A DNA stretch of 64,000 bases from an uncultured Pelagibacteraceae bacterium. Its GTDB lineage: Bacteria; Pseudomonadota; Alphaproteobacteria; Pelagibacterales; Pelagibacteraceae. Numbering within the stretch: position 1 is the first letter of the stretch; each line of letters begins with the position of its first letter. A program made the translations under genes and the position numbers. The DNA is taken from assembly GCA_902599665.1 (NCBI GenBank), contig CACKGK010000006.1, positions 17,999-81,998 on the forward strand. The letters run 5' to 3'. This document shows positions 7,641 to 17,993 of this stretch, in pieces. The notes under the pieces were generated by a model that did no database searches, was not told where the DNA came from, and saw only the letters and a list, made by a program, of their open reading frames with translations.

Positions 7641-8708
7641 TTGTTTCGTAAAATCGTATTTAGTGTTGTTCCAAATGGATTTAATAACTTTTCTTTTGGC
7701 ATGTTGTTTTCTATAATCTTTCATGGAACAATTTTTATTGCTACAATATTTGCACTTCCATTTGTTGTAAAAAAACCCCTTGAGTTAATGCCAATTGTTT
7801 CTGTTGAATTGATACAAATATCTGAAAAAACTAATATTCCTTATGCCCCAAAAGCTGCAAAAATTATCGAAAAGACAAGAAATAATAATAAAAAACTTCT
7901 CTCAGAGCAAGCACCACCAAAAGAATTGAAAAAAGAGGAAAAAAAGCAAGTAAAATTTGAAAATCAAAAAGATGAAATTGATTTATCAAAGTCAAAAAAG
8001 ATACCTGTTCCTGAGAAAAAACAAGAAAAAGTAAAATTAGAAAAATCTGAAGCTGTTCCATTACCTGATAAAAAGTTTGAAAAAATAGAAACAAAACAAG
8101 ATACTGAGCAACAACCTTCCAAAGAGGATAAAAAAATAGTTGTAAAAAAAGAAAAAAGAAAAAAAGTTGAAAAAAAAGTTGAAAATGACGAAGTGATAAA
8201 AGAATTTGCTAAAATTAAAAAACCTTTGAAAGATGAAAAGACAAAACAAGTATCGGAATATGAAAAAAAAGATATAGATGTTGACAAAATTAAAGGTTTA
8301 ATTGCAAAGCAATATGAGAACGTTGGCGAGGTTAAAAAAAAAGCAAATGGAATTACACAATCTGAGGACAAGTCTATGAAACTTTCTAAATTAAGTGTAA
8401 CCACTGAGTATGCAGTTAGACATCAAATTTACACATGTTGGTCAGTTCCTACTGGGCTACCATATAGTGAAGATTTATTAGTTACTGTAAAACTAAATTT
8501 AGAAAAAAATGGAATCGTAAAAAACTTTGAAATGCTAGATCACGTAAGAATGAATACACCTGGAGAAGGTGCTTTTTATCAAATAGCTCAAAGTGTAATT
8601 AGAGCTATTAGACTTTGCAATCCTATAAAAAATCTCCCAACAACTAGTTATGAAAAATGGAAGACTATGATACTAAGATTTAATCCTGTAGAAATGATGG
8701 GTGGATGA
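7641..8708 (+). CDS. tolA: TolA-like energy-transducing periplasm-spanning protein
   Basis: The 355-residue protein has an N-terminal membrane helix (around residues 20-42). A long Lys/Glu-rich coiled region follows (about 75-240), then a C-terminal globular domain (about 250-355) with the pattern [18 protein letters not shown]. This is the three-domain plan of TolA, which links TolQR to Pal and TolB. The start is TTG at 7641, two bases after tolR and preceded by AAAGAGAG. The next in-frame ATG near 7700 would cut into the membrane segment. tolB overlaps its end as ATGA. Sequence conservation is low, so position carries much of the weight. Confidence 0.85.
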   Translation: MFRKIVFSVVPNGFNNFSFGMLFSIIFHGTIFIATIFALPFVVKKPLELMPIVSVELIQISEKTNIPYAPKAAKIIEKTRNNNKKLLSEQAPPKELKKEEKKQVKFENQKDEIDLSKSKKIPVPEKKQEKVKLEKSEAVPLPDKKFEKIETKQDTEQQPSKEDKKIVVKKEKRKKVEKKVENDEVIKEFAKIKKPLKDEKTKQVSEYEKKDIDVDKIKGLIAKQYENVGEVKKKANGITQSEDKSMKLSKLSVTTEYAVRHQIYTCWSVPTGLPYSEDLLVTVKLNLEKNGIVKNFEMLDHVRMNTPGEGAFYQIAQSVIRAIRLCNPIKNLPTTSYEKWKTMILRFNPVEMMGG

Positions 8709-10066
8709 AAAATAAACTTTTATTAATAATTATTTTTTGTTTTTTTTTAAAGCCTGGAATATCTTATTCTCTTGTTGAAATTGATATTACAAGAGGAAAT
8801 CTTGATCCTTTGCCAATTTCAGTTTCTCCTTTTTTTATCGACGATACCTCTAAAGAAAAAATTAAAAAAAATTTAGATATAGATAATTTAGGTTTAGAAA
8901 TTTCAAAAGTGATAGAGAATAATTTAAGAAAAACTGGACTTTTTGATACTCTTAATAAAGAATCTTTCTTACAAAAACCGGATATCGCACATTTAAAACC
9001 AAGATTTGAAGATTGGGCTTTAATTAAATCTCAAGTTTTAATAACTGGCAAGGTTAGTTCAAAAATTATTAACGAAAAAGATTATATCAGGATTGAATTC
9101 AAACTTTGGGACATTTTAGGAGCAAAAATGGTTGATGGCTTTTCTTTAACAACAGTTCCAACAAACTGGAGAAGAGTTGGTCATAAAATCTCAGACAAAG
9201 TCTACGAGCGTTTAACTGGAGAAAGTGGTTATTTTGATACTAGAATAATATATGTTGCAGAAGAGGGACCTAAAACTCAAAGAGTAAAAAAATTGGCAAT
9301 CATGGATCAAGATGGATTTAACACAAAATATTTAACTTTAGGAAATGAATTGGTGTTAACTCCAAGATTTAATCCAACAAATCAAATGGTAACTTATCTC
9401 TCTTATTTTAGAAATATGCCTAGGGTTTATCTTTTGAATATTGAAACAGGAAAACAGGAAGTTGTTGGAGATTTTCCTGGAATGACATTCGCTCCAAGAT
9501 TTTCTCCAGATGGAAAAAAAATTATAATGAGTTTAGCAAAAGATGGTAATTCAGAAATTTGGGTTAGAAATTTAGAGACAAACATACAGGAAAAATTAAC
9601 TGATCATCCATCTATAGATACTTCGCCATCATATTCACCTGATGGTAAATATATTACTTTTAATTCAGATAGAAGTGGCTACCAGCAAATATACGTGATG
9701 AGAAGTGATGGATCCAAAGTTAAAAGAATATCATTTGGAAAAGGAATTTATGGTACGCCCGTTTGGTCACCAAGGGGAGATTTAATAGCGTTTACAAAAT
9801 TACATAAAGGTAAATTTTTTATTGGAGTTATGAGAACTGATGGAACTGGAGAAAGATTGCTTACAGAAAATTTTTATCAAGAGGCGCCCTCTTGGTCTCC
9901 AAATGGAAGAATAATCATATTTTATAGAGAGACAAAAACTGATGACAAAGGTCAAGGATTTTCAGCTAAATTATGGTCAATTGATTTAACCGGATACAAC
10001 GAGAGGTTGGTATCAACCGAGACTGATGCTTCTGACCCATCATGGTCTTCTTTATTAGGAAACTAA
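8705..10066 (+). CDS. tolB: Tol-Pal system beta-propeller protein TolB
   Basis: The 453-residue protein has a signal peptide ([22 protein letters not shown]), an N-terminal alpha/beta domain (about 25-165) and a WD40-like propeller with repeated [34 protein letters not shown] and [11 protein letters not shown] blades. It is exported to the periplasm, where it binds Pal and exchanges partners with TolA. It overlaps tolA by four bases. About 95 bp separate it from pal, enough for an extra promoter. Confidence 0.95.
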   Translation: MKNKLLLIIIFCFFLKPGISYSLVEIDITRGNLDPLPISVSPFFIDDTSKEKIKKNLDIDNLGLEISKVIENNLRKTGLFDTLNKESFLQKPDIAHLKPRFEDWALIKSQVLITGKVSSKIINEKDYIRIEFKLWDILGAKMVDGFSLTTVPTNWRRVGHKISDKVYERLTGESGYFDTRIIYVAEEGPKTQRVKKLAIMDQDGFNTKYLTLGNELVLTPRFNPTNQMVTYLSYFRNMPRVYLLNIETGKQEVVGDFPGMTFAPRFSPDGKKIIMSLAKDGNSEIWVRNLETNIQEKLTDHPSIDTSPSYSPDGKYITFNSDRSGYQQIYVMRSDGSKVKRISFGKGIYGTPVWSPRGDLIAFTKLHKGKFFIGVMRTDGTGERLLTENFYQEAPSWSPNGRIIIFYRETKTDDKGQGFSAKLWSIDLTGYNERLVSTETDASDPSWSSLLGN

Positions 10067-10161
10067 AGAAAATTAAGGATTCTGCTAAATTAGGTTGATT
10101 TTTCTGGACAAAACATCTAATTACATGGTTAAGTTCATAATATTCTATTGAAGGAGCAAAA

Positions 10162-10725
10162 ATGAGTCTAAGCAAAATTTTAAAAAATGCATTTCTTGTT
10201 ATAATATTTGGTTTAATTATCACTGCATGTGCAACAAAGAAATCTGTAAAGACAACAACCGAGACAACAACCGAGACATCGACTACAACTAAAGCAGCCG
10301 ATACTCAAAAAGCAGATCCAATTAAAAAATTAGATGCGTTAATGCAGGGCGACGTTTATATTGGCTCTGATACTGTAGGAGAGCTTGCGAGCGGAGTTCC
10401 TGACAGAGTATTCTTTGCAACAAATGAAACAATTTTAACAACAGCTTCTAGAGAGACTTTAAGAAAGCAAGCTGCTTGGTTAAGACAAAACTCAGATGTG
10501 ACTGTTGTAGTAGAAGGTCACGCGGATGAAAGAGGTACAAGAGAATATAACTTAGCTTTAGGGGAGAGAAGAGCAAATGCTGCAAAAGACTATTTAATGA
10601 CTTATGGTGTTTCGTCAGATCGAATTAAAGTTTTAAGTTATGGAAAAGAGAGACCTGTAGACTCTGGTTCAAATCCACTTTCATGGTCAAAAAATAGAAG
10701 ATCTGTAACAGTAAAAGCAAATTAA
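10162..10725 (+). CDS. pal: Peptidoglycan-associated lipoprotein Pal
   Basis: The 187-residue protein has a lipoprotein signal ending in the lipobox-like LIITAC, so the lipidated cysteine is near residue 23. A Thr/Lys-rich linker follows, then an OmpA-like peptidoglycan-binding domain (about 80-187) with VVEGHADERGTREYNLALGERRA. Pal anchors the outer membrane to the cell wall and partners TolA and TolB. A clear Shine-Dalgarno (AAGGAG, five bases before ATG) is unusual for this window and suggests strong expression. A perfect terminator hairpin follows the stop codon. Confidence 0.96.
   Translation: MSLSKILKNAFLVIIFGLIITACATKKSVKTTTETTTETSTTTKAADTQKADPIKKLDALMQGDVYIGSDTVGELASGVPDRVFFATNETILTTASRETLRKQAAWLRQNSDVTVVVEGHADERGTREYNLALGERRANAAKDYLMTYGVSSDRIKVLSYGKERPVDSGSNPLSWSKNRRSVTVKAN
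10251..10274 (+). repeat. Two tandem 12-bp units in the Pal linker
   Basis: The 12-mer gacaacaaccga occurs twice in tandem and is followed by a partial third copy (gacatcga). It encodes the Thr/Glu-rich linker just after the lipobox of Pal. Because the unit is a multiple of three, slippage would change linker length without breaking the frame. Confidence 0.7.
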
Positions 10726-10737
10726 AAATAAATTTTT

Positions 10738-10774
10738 AAGACCCTTACTTTAAAAAAGTAAGGGTCTTCTTTTT
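10738..10774 (+). terminator. Rho-independent terminator after pal
   Basis: A perfect 14-bp inverted repeat (AAGACCCTTACTTT / AAAGTAAGGGTCTT) with a 3-base AAA loop is followed by CTTTTT. It lies 12 bp after the pal stop and is the clearest intrinsic terminator after a protein gene in the window. It separates tolQRAB-pal from cpoB, so cpoB must rely on its own promoter or on read-through. Confidence 0.92.
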
Positions 10775-10801
10775 GCCATTATTATAACTACAAATGCTAT
10801 T

Positions 10802-11821
10802 ATGAAATCATTAATTAAGTTAATTATAGTTAACTTTGTTTCATTTTTACTATTTTCAACAAGTATTTCATTTTCTCAGGATCAAGAAGTGGGAGAGATT
10901 TTAGAAAATATTCAAAAAGATCTTAGAACTTTAGAAAGAGCAGTTTACTCCCAATCATTTTCTGAAAACTCCGATACAAATACAATTCAAAAAGCTTCAA
11001 CAAAGGAGTCTGAACAGGCTTTAACAAAACATTTATTGAAATTAAGTGAAATAGAGACTCAATTCCAAGAATTAACAAATAAATTTGAAGAAATTAATTT
11101 TAAATTAGATAAACTTTCAAATAAAATTTCAAAAGTACAACAAGATAATCAATTAAGATTTGAGCAAATTGAAAAAAACTCTGTCATAAATTCAAACAAT
11201 AACTCTGTTTCCTCTTTACCCAAAACAAATCAGACGTCAACGAATGAAGATATAAGCCAAAAAAAAATACTTCCTGGATCTTTAGAACCACAATCACTGG
11301 GAGAGGTATCATATAAAGACTTGACTACTAGTGATGATACGCAAGTAATAGAATCTGTAGAACAGACTGAAGCAATAATCTCTGAAGTTTTTAACGCAGA
11401 GGAGAAATTATTACCTGATGCTAGTCCAAAAGAGCAATATCAATTTGCAAGAAATTTCTTAAAAGTTGGTGATTATACTAGTGCTGAAAAAGCATTTAGA
11501 GAATTCGTATTGACTAATCCTGATAATGAATTGTCAGGTAACGCACAATATTGGTATGCAGAAACATATAGAATACGACAAATGTACACTGATGCTGCCA
11601 CTGCATATTTAGAAGGTTATCAAAAGTATCCAAAAAGCAAAATCGCTCCTGAAAATTTATTGAAACTAGGGGTGTCATTGGTTCAGATGGGAGAAAAAGA
11701 TCAAGGATGCTTGATGATCGCTGGAGTAAAAAAACAGTATCCAGATGCAACTCAATCTGTACTTCAAAAAGCAAAGTATTATGAAGAAAAAGAATTTGAG
11801 TGTAAAAAAGACAATTCATAA
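10802..11821 (+). CDS. cpoB: Cell division coordinator CpoB / YbgF-like TPR protein
   Basis: The 339-residue protein has a signal peptide (MKSLIKLIIVNFVSFLLFSTSISFS) and an N-terminal coiled coil (about 75-125). A low-complexity Ser/Asn linker follows, then a C-terminal TPR region (about 210-335) with PKEQYQFARNFLKVGDYTSAEKAFREFV and SGNAQYWYAETY. CpoB coordinates peptidoglycan synthesis with Tol-driven outer-membrane constriction in the periplasm. Its place after pal is standard. It begins 28 bp after the pal terminator, and tilS overlaps its 3' end. Confidence 0.88.
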   Translation: MKSLIKLIIVNFVSFLLFSTSISFSQDQEVGEILENIQKDLRTLERAVYSQSFSENSDTNTIQKASTKESEQALTKHLLKLSEIETQFQELTNKFEEINFKLDKLSNKISKVQQDNQLRFEQIEKNSVINSNNNSVSSLPKTNQTSTNEDISQKKILPGSLEPQSLGEVSYKDLTTSDDTQVIESVEQTEAIISEVFNAEEKLLPDASPKEQYQFARNFLKVGDYTSAEKAFREFVLTNPDNELSGNAQYWYAETYRIRQMYTDAATAYLEGYQKYPKSKIAPENLLKLGVSLVQMGEKDQGCLMIAGVKKQYPDATQSVLQKAKYYEEKEFECKKDNS

Positions 11822-12833
11822 TTTTTACTTCAAAAAATTAGACGACCCAAAAATAAAAAGAATTTATCTAAATTTTAAGAAAAAATTAAGTAGCTATGAT
11901 GTAAATAACTTTTGTGTTGCTGTTTCAGGAGGAATTGATAGCTTGGCATTATCTTTTTTGGCAAAATCTTACTCTTTAGAAAATAAAGTAAAAGTATATT
12001 TTTTTATTGTCGATCATAAACTAAGAAAAAATTCTACAAATGAAGCTATTTTAGTTAAAAAAAAACTAAAATCATTTCATATTTCAAGTGAAATACTAAC
12101 ATTAAAGAAAATCAAAAAATTCAAAAATTTACAATCATACGCACGCAATAATAGATATAAATTAATAACTCAAAAAAGTTTAAATAAAAAAACTAATTTT
12201 GTTTTAACTGCCCATCATGAGGATGATTTGTTAGAAAATTTTTTTATAAGATTGTTAAGAGGGTCAGGTTTAAAAGGTTTAATTTCATTTAGTAAAATTA
12301 AATCGAAGGTTAAATTTGATGATAGAATTTTTATTTTGAGGCCTTTGCTTGATGTATCTAAAAATGATTTAAAATATATATTAAAAAATACATTCAATTT
12401 TAACATTGAAGATCCTTCAAACCTGGATGATAAATTTTTAAGAGTCAAAGTTAGAAAATTAATTTCAACACTAGTAAAAGATGGATTAACATTTAATAAA
12501 TTTAAATTATCTCTAAGCAGCCTTGCAAAAAGTAATCTTGCTATTGATTATTACGTTCAAAAAAATATTGATGATAATTCAAACTATTTGAACTTAAGTA
12601 AAACAGTTATTTTAAAAAAAGAATTTCTTAAACAACCAGATGAAATAGTGTTTAGATCATTTTCAGACCTAATCAAAAAAGTTGGAAAAAGACGTGTTTA
12701 TACTAGAGGATTAAAAGTTGAAAATATTCTTAATCAGTTAAAATCTAAAAAAAAGTATATAAAAAAAACACTTTCAGGATGTATAATTCAAAAACTTGAG
12801 AACTCAGTCATTATTTCTCAAGAAAATAGGTAA
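11781..12833 (+). CDS. tilS: tRNA(Ile)-lysidine synthase TilS
   Basis: The N-type ATP pyrophosphatase P-loop AVSGGIDSLALSFLAKSY identifies TilS. YARNNRYKLI and TAHHEDDLLENFFIRLLRGSGLKGL support it. The enzyme attaches lysine to C34 of the AUA-reading tRNA-Ile, changing its codon and amino-acid identity. I use the ATG at 11781 (350 residues), which still overlaps cpoB by 41 bp; the ORF-track start at 11745 would overlap more. An in-frame TTG at 11796 is another option. The gene precedes ftsH, a conserved arrangement. Confidence 0.88.
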   Translation: MKKKNLSVKKTIHNFYFKKLDDPKIKRIYLNFKKKLSSYDVNNFCVAVSGGIDSLALSFLAKSYSLENKVKVYFFIVDHKLRKNSTNEAILVKKKLKSFHISSEILTLKKIKKFKNLQSYARNNRYKLITQKSLNKKTNFVLTAHHEDDLLENFFIRLLRGSGLKGLISFSKIKSKVKFDDRIFILRPLLDVSKNDLKYILKNTFNFNIEDPSNLDDKFLRVKVRKLISTLVKDGLTFNKFKLSLSSLAKSNLAIDYYVQKNIDDNSNYLNLSKTVILKKEFLKQPDEIVFRSFSDLIKKVGKRRVYTRGLKVENILNQLKSKKKYIKKTLSGCIIQKLENSVIISQENR

Positions 12834-12854
12834 ATATCATGAAATTGGCACAAA

Positions 12855-12882
12855 TTGACACTTGTTAAATTGATAATAATTC
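12855..12882 (+). promoter_or_regulatory. Candidate sigma-70 promoter for ftsH
   Basis: TTGACA at 12855-12860, a perfect -35 box, is followed after 16 bp by TAATTC (12877-12882). The predicted start is about eight bases before the ftsH ATG, and I see no Shine-Dalgarno. The -35 is convincing, the -10 only moderate. Confidence 0.4.
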
Positions 12883-12896
12883 TTAATTTATAAGCT

Positions 12897-14789
12897 ATGA
12901 ATTTCAGAAATCTTGCAATGTGGGCTGTTATAGTAATTTTAACCATAGGCCTTTATAACATGTTTAAGAATCCTCAAGGCTCTATAAGTCAAAAAAATAA
13001 TATTATATTTTCTGAGTTTTTAACCCAGGTAGATAATGGAAGGGTAGTTCAAGTAGAAATCCAAGGAAAAAATATTAAAGGAGTAATGTCTAATGGAGAA
13101 ATGTTTAACACCTATGCACCTGATGATCCAAATTTAATTCAAAAATTAAGTGATAAAGGAGTTAGTATTTCAGCTAGCCCCTTAGAAGAAAAAATGCCTT
13201 CCTTGTTTGGTATACTTTTATCATGGTTCCCAATGTTACTTTTAATAGCTGTTTGGATATTTTTTATGAGACAGATGCAAGGTGGTAAAGGCGGAGCAAT
13301 GGGCTTTGGCAGATCTAAAGCAAAGATGATGAACCAAATAAAAGGTAAAGTGACATTTAATGACGTAGCAGGTGTGGAAGAGGCTAAAGAAGAAGTTGAA
13401 GAAGTAGTAGAATTTTTAAAAGATCCAAAAAAATTTAGTAGACTTGGGGGCAAAATACCTCGAGGATGTCTTTTAGTTGGTCCTCCAGGAACTGGTAAAA
13501 CATTACTTGCAAGAGCAATCGCTGGAGAAGCAGGTGTGCCTTTTTTTACGATATCAGGCTCTGATTTTGTTGAGATGTTCGTTGGTGTTGGAGCATCAAG
13601 AGTACGAGATATGTTTGAGCAGGGTAAAAAACATTCACCATGTATCATATTTATTGATGAGATCGATGCTGTTGGAAGAAGTAGAGGTGCAGGTTTAGGT
13701 GGAGGAAATGACGAGAGAGAACAAACACTTAATCAGTTATTGGTTGAAATGGACGGTTTTGATACTAATGAGGGTGTAATAATTATTGCAGCAACTAATA
13801 GACCAGATGTATTAGACCCAGCCCTTTTAAGACCAGGAAGATTTGATAGACAAGTAGTAGTTTCAAACCCAGATTTAATTGGAAGAGAAAAAATTTTAAA
13901 AGTGCACGCAAAAAAAATATCAATGGCGCCAGATGTTAATTTACGTACAGTTGCGAGAGGTACACCGGGTTTTTCTGGAGCAGATTTAGCAAATCTTGTT
14001 AATGAAGCCGCATTACTTGCAGCAAGAAAAAATAAAAGAATTGTAACTTATCAAGAGTTCGAAGAAGCAAAAGATAAAGTGATGATGGGGTCTGAGAGGA
14101 GATCAATGGTAATGTCAGAAGAGGAGAAAAGGTTAACTGCTTATCATGAGGCTGGACATGCAATTGTAACAATAAATGAAAAAGCTGCTTATCCTATACA
14201 TAAAGCAACTATTATTCCAAGAGGTAGAGCTTTAGGAATGGTGATGCAATTACCAGAGAGAGATGAAGTTTCACAAACAAGAGAACAACTTCATGCTCAA
14301 ATGGCCATAGCTATGGGCGGCAGAGTTGCAGAGGAAATAATTTTTGGTGAAGATAAAGTAACAACAGGAGCAGCTAGTGATATTGAACAAGCAACGAAAA
14401 GAGCAAGAGCTATGGTCATGAGAGCAGGATTAAGTAAAGAAATGGGCCCTGTTGCATATGGTGAAAACGAAGAAGAAGTATTTTTAGGAAGATCAGTTGC
14501 CAGACAACAAAATATGTCAGAAGAAACTGCAAGAAAAGTCGATAGTGAAATAAGAAAATTTGTTGATATGGGATACGATAGGGCAAGAAAGGTGTTAACA
14601 GAAAAAATTGATGATCTACACAAATTAGCGAAAGCTTTACTTACGTATGAAACTTTGACAGGGGAAGAGATAGAGGATTTAGTAAATAAAAATATATATC
14701 CAAAAAATAAAGAAGATCTCAAAGTTGAAGATGATGATCAAAGTTCAGCACTTGGTTCAATGGGACTAAAACCAAAGATAGTGCATTAA
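12897..14789 (+). CDS. ftsH: ATP-dependent zinc metalloprotease FtsH
   Basis: The 630-residue membrane protease has two N-terminal helices (about 5-23 and 102-124) flanking a periplasmic domain. The AAA module has Walker A GPPGTGKT (195-202), Walker B IIFIDEID and the second region of homology [20 protein letters not shown]. The zinc site is HEAGH (about residue 418). It degrades misassembled membrane proteins and short-lived regulators such as RpoH, which is also encoded in this window. HflK and HflC, its modulators, are encoded near 40-42 kb. Confidence 0.98.
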   Translation: MNFRNLAMWAVIVILTIGLYNMFKNPQGSISQKNNIIFSEFLTQVDNGRVVQVEIQGKNIKGVMSNGEMFNTYAPDDPNLIQKLSDKGVSISASPLEEKMPSLFGILLSWFPMLLLIAVWIFFMRQMQGGKGGAMGFGRSKAKMMNQIKGKVTFNDVAGVEEAKEEVEEVVEFLKDPKKFSRLGGKIPRGCLLVGPPGTGKTLLARAIAGEAGVPFFTISGSDFVEMFVGVGASRVRDMFEQGKKHSPCIIFIDEIDAVGRSRGAGLGGGNDEREQTLNQLLVEMDGFDTNEGVIIIAATNRPDVLDPALLRPGRFDRQVVVSNPDLIGREKILKVHAKKISMAPDVNLRTVARGTPGFSGADLANLVNEAALLAARKNKRIVTYQEFEEAKDKVMMGSERRSMVMSEEEKRLTAYHEAGHAIVTINEKAAYPIHKATIIPRGRALGMVMQLPERDEVSQTREQLHAQMAIAMGGRVAEEIIFGEDKVTTGAASDIEQATKRARAMVMRAGLSKEMGPVAYGENEEEVFLGRSVARQQNMSEETARKVDSEIRKFVDMGYDRARKVLTEKIDDLHKLAKALLTYETLTGEEIEDLVNKNIYPKNKEDLKVEDDDQSSALGSMGLKPKIVH

Positions 14790-14795
14790 GCACTA

Positions 14796-15845
14796 ATGAA
14801 TAAATATTACACTAGAGCGTGTAATTTTTATTTTGGTTCAGAATCTAAGAAAAAAATTAAAAAAAAACAGTCTATTTCTTTAAATGGAAACAATCTAATC
14901 TCTTTTGATAAATTAGAAATTATAAATAGAAAAAAAACCAAAATAATTAACATTAAAGATATTAAAAAACTCCCAAAAAATCTAAAAATAAAAATTAATA
15001 AGGATTTAAAAAAAATCAAACAAAAGAAAACTTTTAAAAAATTAACTTTATCCGATATTCCAATTTATATGGGTATTGTCAATTTAACTCCAGATAGTTT
15101 TTCAGATGGTGGCAAATATAATAGTAAAAATTTAGCTTCAAAACATATTAATAACTTATTGTCAAATGGAGCAAAAATAATTGATATCGGAGGAGAGTCC
15201 ACAAGACCAGGAGCAAATGATATAAGCCCTTCTAAAGAGTGGGACAGAATTAAATCAGTTTTAAAAATTTTAAAAAATAAAAAATGTTTTGTTTCATTGG
15301 ATACAAGAAAAACTTTTGTAATGATGAAAGCTTCTAAAATAAAAGTTGATCTTATTAATGATGTATCTGGATTAGATTATGATATTGAAACTATAAATTT
15401 TTTAAAAAAAACAAAAAAGCCATTTGTTATTCATCATATGAAAGGAACACCAAAAAATATGCAAGTTAAACCATCATATAAAAATGTTTTACTCGATATA
15501 TATGATTTTTTTGAAACAAAATTAAAATATATAAGAAAAAAAGGAATTAATCATAATAATATTATATTAGATCCAGGAATTGGATTTGGAAAAAATTTGA
15601 AACATAATATTACTCTTTTAAAAAATATTTCTATTTTTCATTCATTAGGACTTCCTGTAATGTTGGGTTTATCGAGAAAAAGATTTATAAAGGATATTTC
15701 AAAAGAGAATGATACTAGAGAAAGACTTGGAGGCACAATATCATCCTGTATTCAATCATATTTACAAGGAGTTCAAATTTTAAGGATTCATGATGTTAAA
15801 GAAATTAGTCAAGCATTTAAAGTATTTAAAGAATTACAAAATTAA
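14796..15845 (+). CDS. folP: Dihydropteroate synthase
   Basis: The C-terminal 260 residues form a TIM-barrel DHPS with GIVNLTPDSFSDGG and DIGGESTRPGA (pterin-binding signatures), then DVSG and LDPGIGFGK. The enzyme joins 6-hydroxymethyl-dihydropterin pyrophosphate to p-aminobenzoate in folate synthesis. The protein is 349 residues because of an extra Lys-rich N-terminal segment of about 90 residues. A similar N-terminal extension is common in alphaproteobacterial FolP, so I keep the first ATG. It sits 6 bp after ftsH and 2 bp before glmM. Confidence 0.93.
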   Translation: MNKYYTRACNFYFGSESKKKIKKKQSISLNGNNLISFDKLEIINRKKTKIINIKDIKKLPKNLKIKINKDLKKIKQKKTFKKLTLSDIPIYMGIVNLTPDSFSDGGKYNSKNLASKHINNLLSNGAKIIDIGGESTRPGANDISPSKEWDRIKSVLKILKNKKCFVSLDTRKTFVMMKASKIKVDLINDVSGLDYDIETINFLKKTKKPFVIHHMKGTPKNMQVKPSYKNVLLDIYDFFETKLKYIRKKGINHNNIILDPGIGFGKNLKHNITLLKNISIFHSLGLPVMLGLSRKRFIKDISKENDTRERLGGTISSCIQSYLQGVQILRIHDVKEISQAFKVFKELQN

Positions 15846-15847
15846 AT

Positions 15848-17179
15848 ATGTTTAAAAAATATTTTGGCACGGATGGAATAAGAGGAAGAGTTAATGGCTC
15901 AAAAATTAATGGTGAAATGTTTTTTAAATTTGGATTAGCAGCAGGGACATATTTTAAAAATTTAAAAAAAAGTAAACAAACAGCAATTATTGCTAAAGAT
16001 ACAAGGTTATCTGGTTACACACTTGAGCCAGCTTTGGTATCTGGATTGGCTTCAGCTGGTATGCATATTTATACATTAGGACCACTACCAACCAATGGTT
16101 TAGCAATGTTAACAAAAAAAATGAGAGCAAATATGGGGATAATGATTACAGCATCTCATAATCCATACTATGACAATGGTTTAAAGCTGTTTGGACCAGA
16201 TGGGCTTAAATTATCTGATAGAATTGAAAAAAAAATTGAAAAGTTAATTGACTCAAAGATCGCAAAAAATCTCTCAAGACCAATTGAATTAGGAAGAGTT
16301 AAAAGATTAGAAGATGCAAACAGTAACTACATAAAAATTTTAAAACAAAATTTTCCTCCTTCATTTAGTTTAAAAGGTATCAAAATAGCTTTAGATTGTG
16401 CCAATGGTGCAAGTTATAAAGCTGGTCCTAAACTGTTTACATCATTAGGAGCCAAAGTGTTTAAATCTGGTACTTCTCCAAATGGATTAAATATAAATCT
16501 TAAATCTGGATCAACTTATCCAAAAAAAATTTGTCAAATGACAATAAAAAAAAAGGCTCATATAGGTGTAGCTCTTGATGGTGATGCAGATAGAATTATT
16601 GTATGTGATGAAAAAGGTAGAATTATTGATGGAGATAAAATTCTTGCAATGTTAGGTGAGAGATGGAAAAGAAAAAAAATTTTAAAAGGTGGAGTTATTG
16701 GAACATTAATGTCAAATTATGGTTTAGAGGAATTTTTTAAAAAAAATAGGATAAAATTCTTAAGATCAGATGTAGGAGATCGATATGTTAAAGAAAAAAT
16801 GAAAAAAAATAGATTTAATTTAGGAGGAGAACAATCAGGCCATATAATTCTTGGAAAGTTCGCAACCACGGGAGATGGATTATTGGTTGCCTTAGAAATC
16901 CTTTTTTCTCTAAGAAAAAGAAAAAAAGCAAGTGAACTTTTTAATAAATTTAATCCCACTCCTCAAATATTAGAAAATGTGGACGTAAAAGATAAATCAA
17001 TCATTGATAGTCCAAAATGTAAAAAAGCGATTTCAGTTGCAAATAAAATTATAAAAAATAAAGGTAGAATACTTGTTAGAAAGTCTGGTACCGAACCAAA
17101 AATTAGAATTATGAGTGAGTCGAAAGACTCTAGTTTAAATAAATTATGTATTAATATAATTAAAAAATCTATTCAGTAA
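15848..17179 (+). CDS. glmM: Phosphoglucosamine mutase
   Basis: The 443-residue protein matches GlmM in length. It has the phosphoserine loop TASHNPYYDNG (S103), the metal-binding loop LDGDADR, the sugar-specificity loop GGEQSGHI and the C-terminal phosphate-binding RKSGTEPKIRIM. It converts glucosamine-6-phosphate to glucosamine-1-phosphate for UDP-GlcNAc, feeding peptidoglycan and lipopolysaccharide. The ftsH-folP-glmM order is widespread. thiD starts one base after its stop. Confidence 0.96.
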   Translation: MFKKYFGTDGIRGRVNGSKINGEMFFKFGLAAGTYFKNLKKSKQTAIIAKDTRLSGYTLEPALVSGLASAGMHIYTLGPLPTNGLAMLTKKMRANMGIMITASHNPYYDNGLKLFGPDGLKLSDRIEKKIEKLIDSKIAKNLSRPIELGRVKRLEDANSNYIKILKQNFPPSFSLKGIKIALDCANGASYKAGPKLFTSLGAKVFKSGTSPNGLNINLKSGSTYPKKICQMTIKKKAHIGVALDGDADRIIVCDEKGRIIDGDKILAMLGERWKRKKILKGGVIGTLMSNYGLEEFFKKNRIKFLRSDVGDRYVKEKMKKNRFNLGGEQSGHIILGKFATTGDGLLVALEILFSLRKRKKASELFNKFNPTPQILENVDVKDKSIIDSPKCKKAISVANKIIKNKGRILVRKSGTEPKIRIMSESKDSSLNKLCINIIKKSIQ

Positions 17180-17180
17180 A

Positions 17181-17993
17181 TTGAAAATAAATTCTAAAAT
17201 ATTAATTATTGCAGGGTCAGACTCTTCTGGTGGAGCAGGTATTCAAGCAGATATCAAATCTGTTTCATCGCTTGGTTCTTATGCAATGACAGCAATTACA
17301 GCGGTTACTGCACAAAATACCAAAGGTGTAAAATCAATAATACCAATACCAATTAAAGAGATTTCAAACCAGATTGAATTTACTTCTAAAGATATAAAAC
17401 CGGATTCAGTAAAGATTGGAATGTTATATTCCACACAAGTTATTGAATCAGTATTAAAATCAATAAAAAAATTAAAATTAAAAAAAATAATATTAGATCC
17501 TGTGATGGTAGCTAAAGGTGGCACTAAGCTTATAGATGATAGAGCAGTTTTAGATTTAAAAAAAAAACTAATTAATAAAGTAGATTTAATTACACCAAAT
17601 ATTCCTGAAGCAGAAATATTAACGGCAATGAAGATCAAATCTACGGATGATATGAAAAACGCTGCTTATAAAATATTAGATTTAGGTGTAAAAAATGTTT
17701 TAATTAAAGGTGGTCATTTACGCTCTAAAATTTTGAAAGATGTTTTTGTAAACAAGAAAGAAATTGCAATATTTACTAATAAAAAAATTAAAACAAAAAA
17801 TACTCATGGAACTGGATGTACATTATCAAGTGCAATTGCAACATATTATGGATGTGGAAAAACATTAAAGAAATCTTGTGAGTTAGGCATTAGGTATGTA
17901 AATAATGCTATAAAGACAAGACCAAACTTTGGAAAAGGTAATGGACCAATTAACCATTTAAATAGTTTTATTATAGAAAAGAAATTTAGATGA
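17181..17993 (+). CDS. thiD: Hydroxymethylpyrimidine/phosphomethylpyrimidine kinase
   Basis: The 270-residue ribokinase-fold protein begins [21 protein letters not shown] and ends with the anion hole [16 protein letters not shown], both typical of ThiD. It phosphorylates HMP and HMP-phosphate to HMP-PP for thiamine synthesis. The start is a TTG one base after glmM. No other thi gene is adjacent. SAR11 bacteria are known to lack de novo pyrimidine-moiety synthesis and to use an external precursor, which a lone salvage kinase would fit; that link is inference here. It overlaps purA by four bases. Confidence 0.92.
   Translation: MKINSKILIIAGSDSSGGAGIQADIKSVSSLGSYAMTAITAVTAQNTKGVKSIIPIPIKEISNQIEFTSKDIKPDSVKIGMLYSTQVIESVLKSIKKLKLKKIILDPVMVAKGGTKLIDDRAVLDLKKKLINKVDLITPNIPEAEILTAMKIKSTDDMKNAAYKILDLGVKNVLIKGGHLRSKILKDVFVNKKEIAIFTNKKIKTKNTHGTGCTLSSAIATYYGCGKTLKKSCELGIRYVNNAIKTRPNFGKGNGPINHLNSFIIEKKFR

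Noticed and set aside
7964-8404. 146-residue minus-strand ORF, Phe/Ser-rich, opposite tolA
   Set aside because: Its composition is the complement of the Lys/Glu-rich TolA coiled region; not a real gene.
13139-13648. 169-residue minus-strand ORF inside ftsH
   Set aside because: It is antisense to the highly conserved AAA domain of ftsH; no independent support.
17160-17181. TPP riboswitch before thiD
   Set aside because: thiD starts one base after glmM, leaving no leader; no THI-box sequence is visible.
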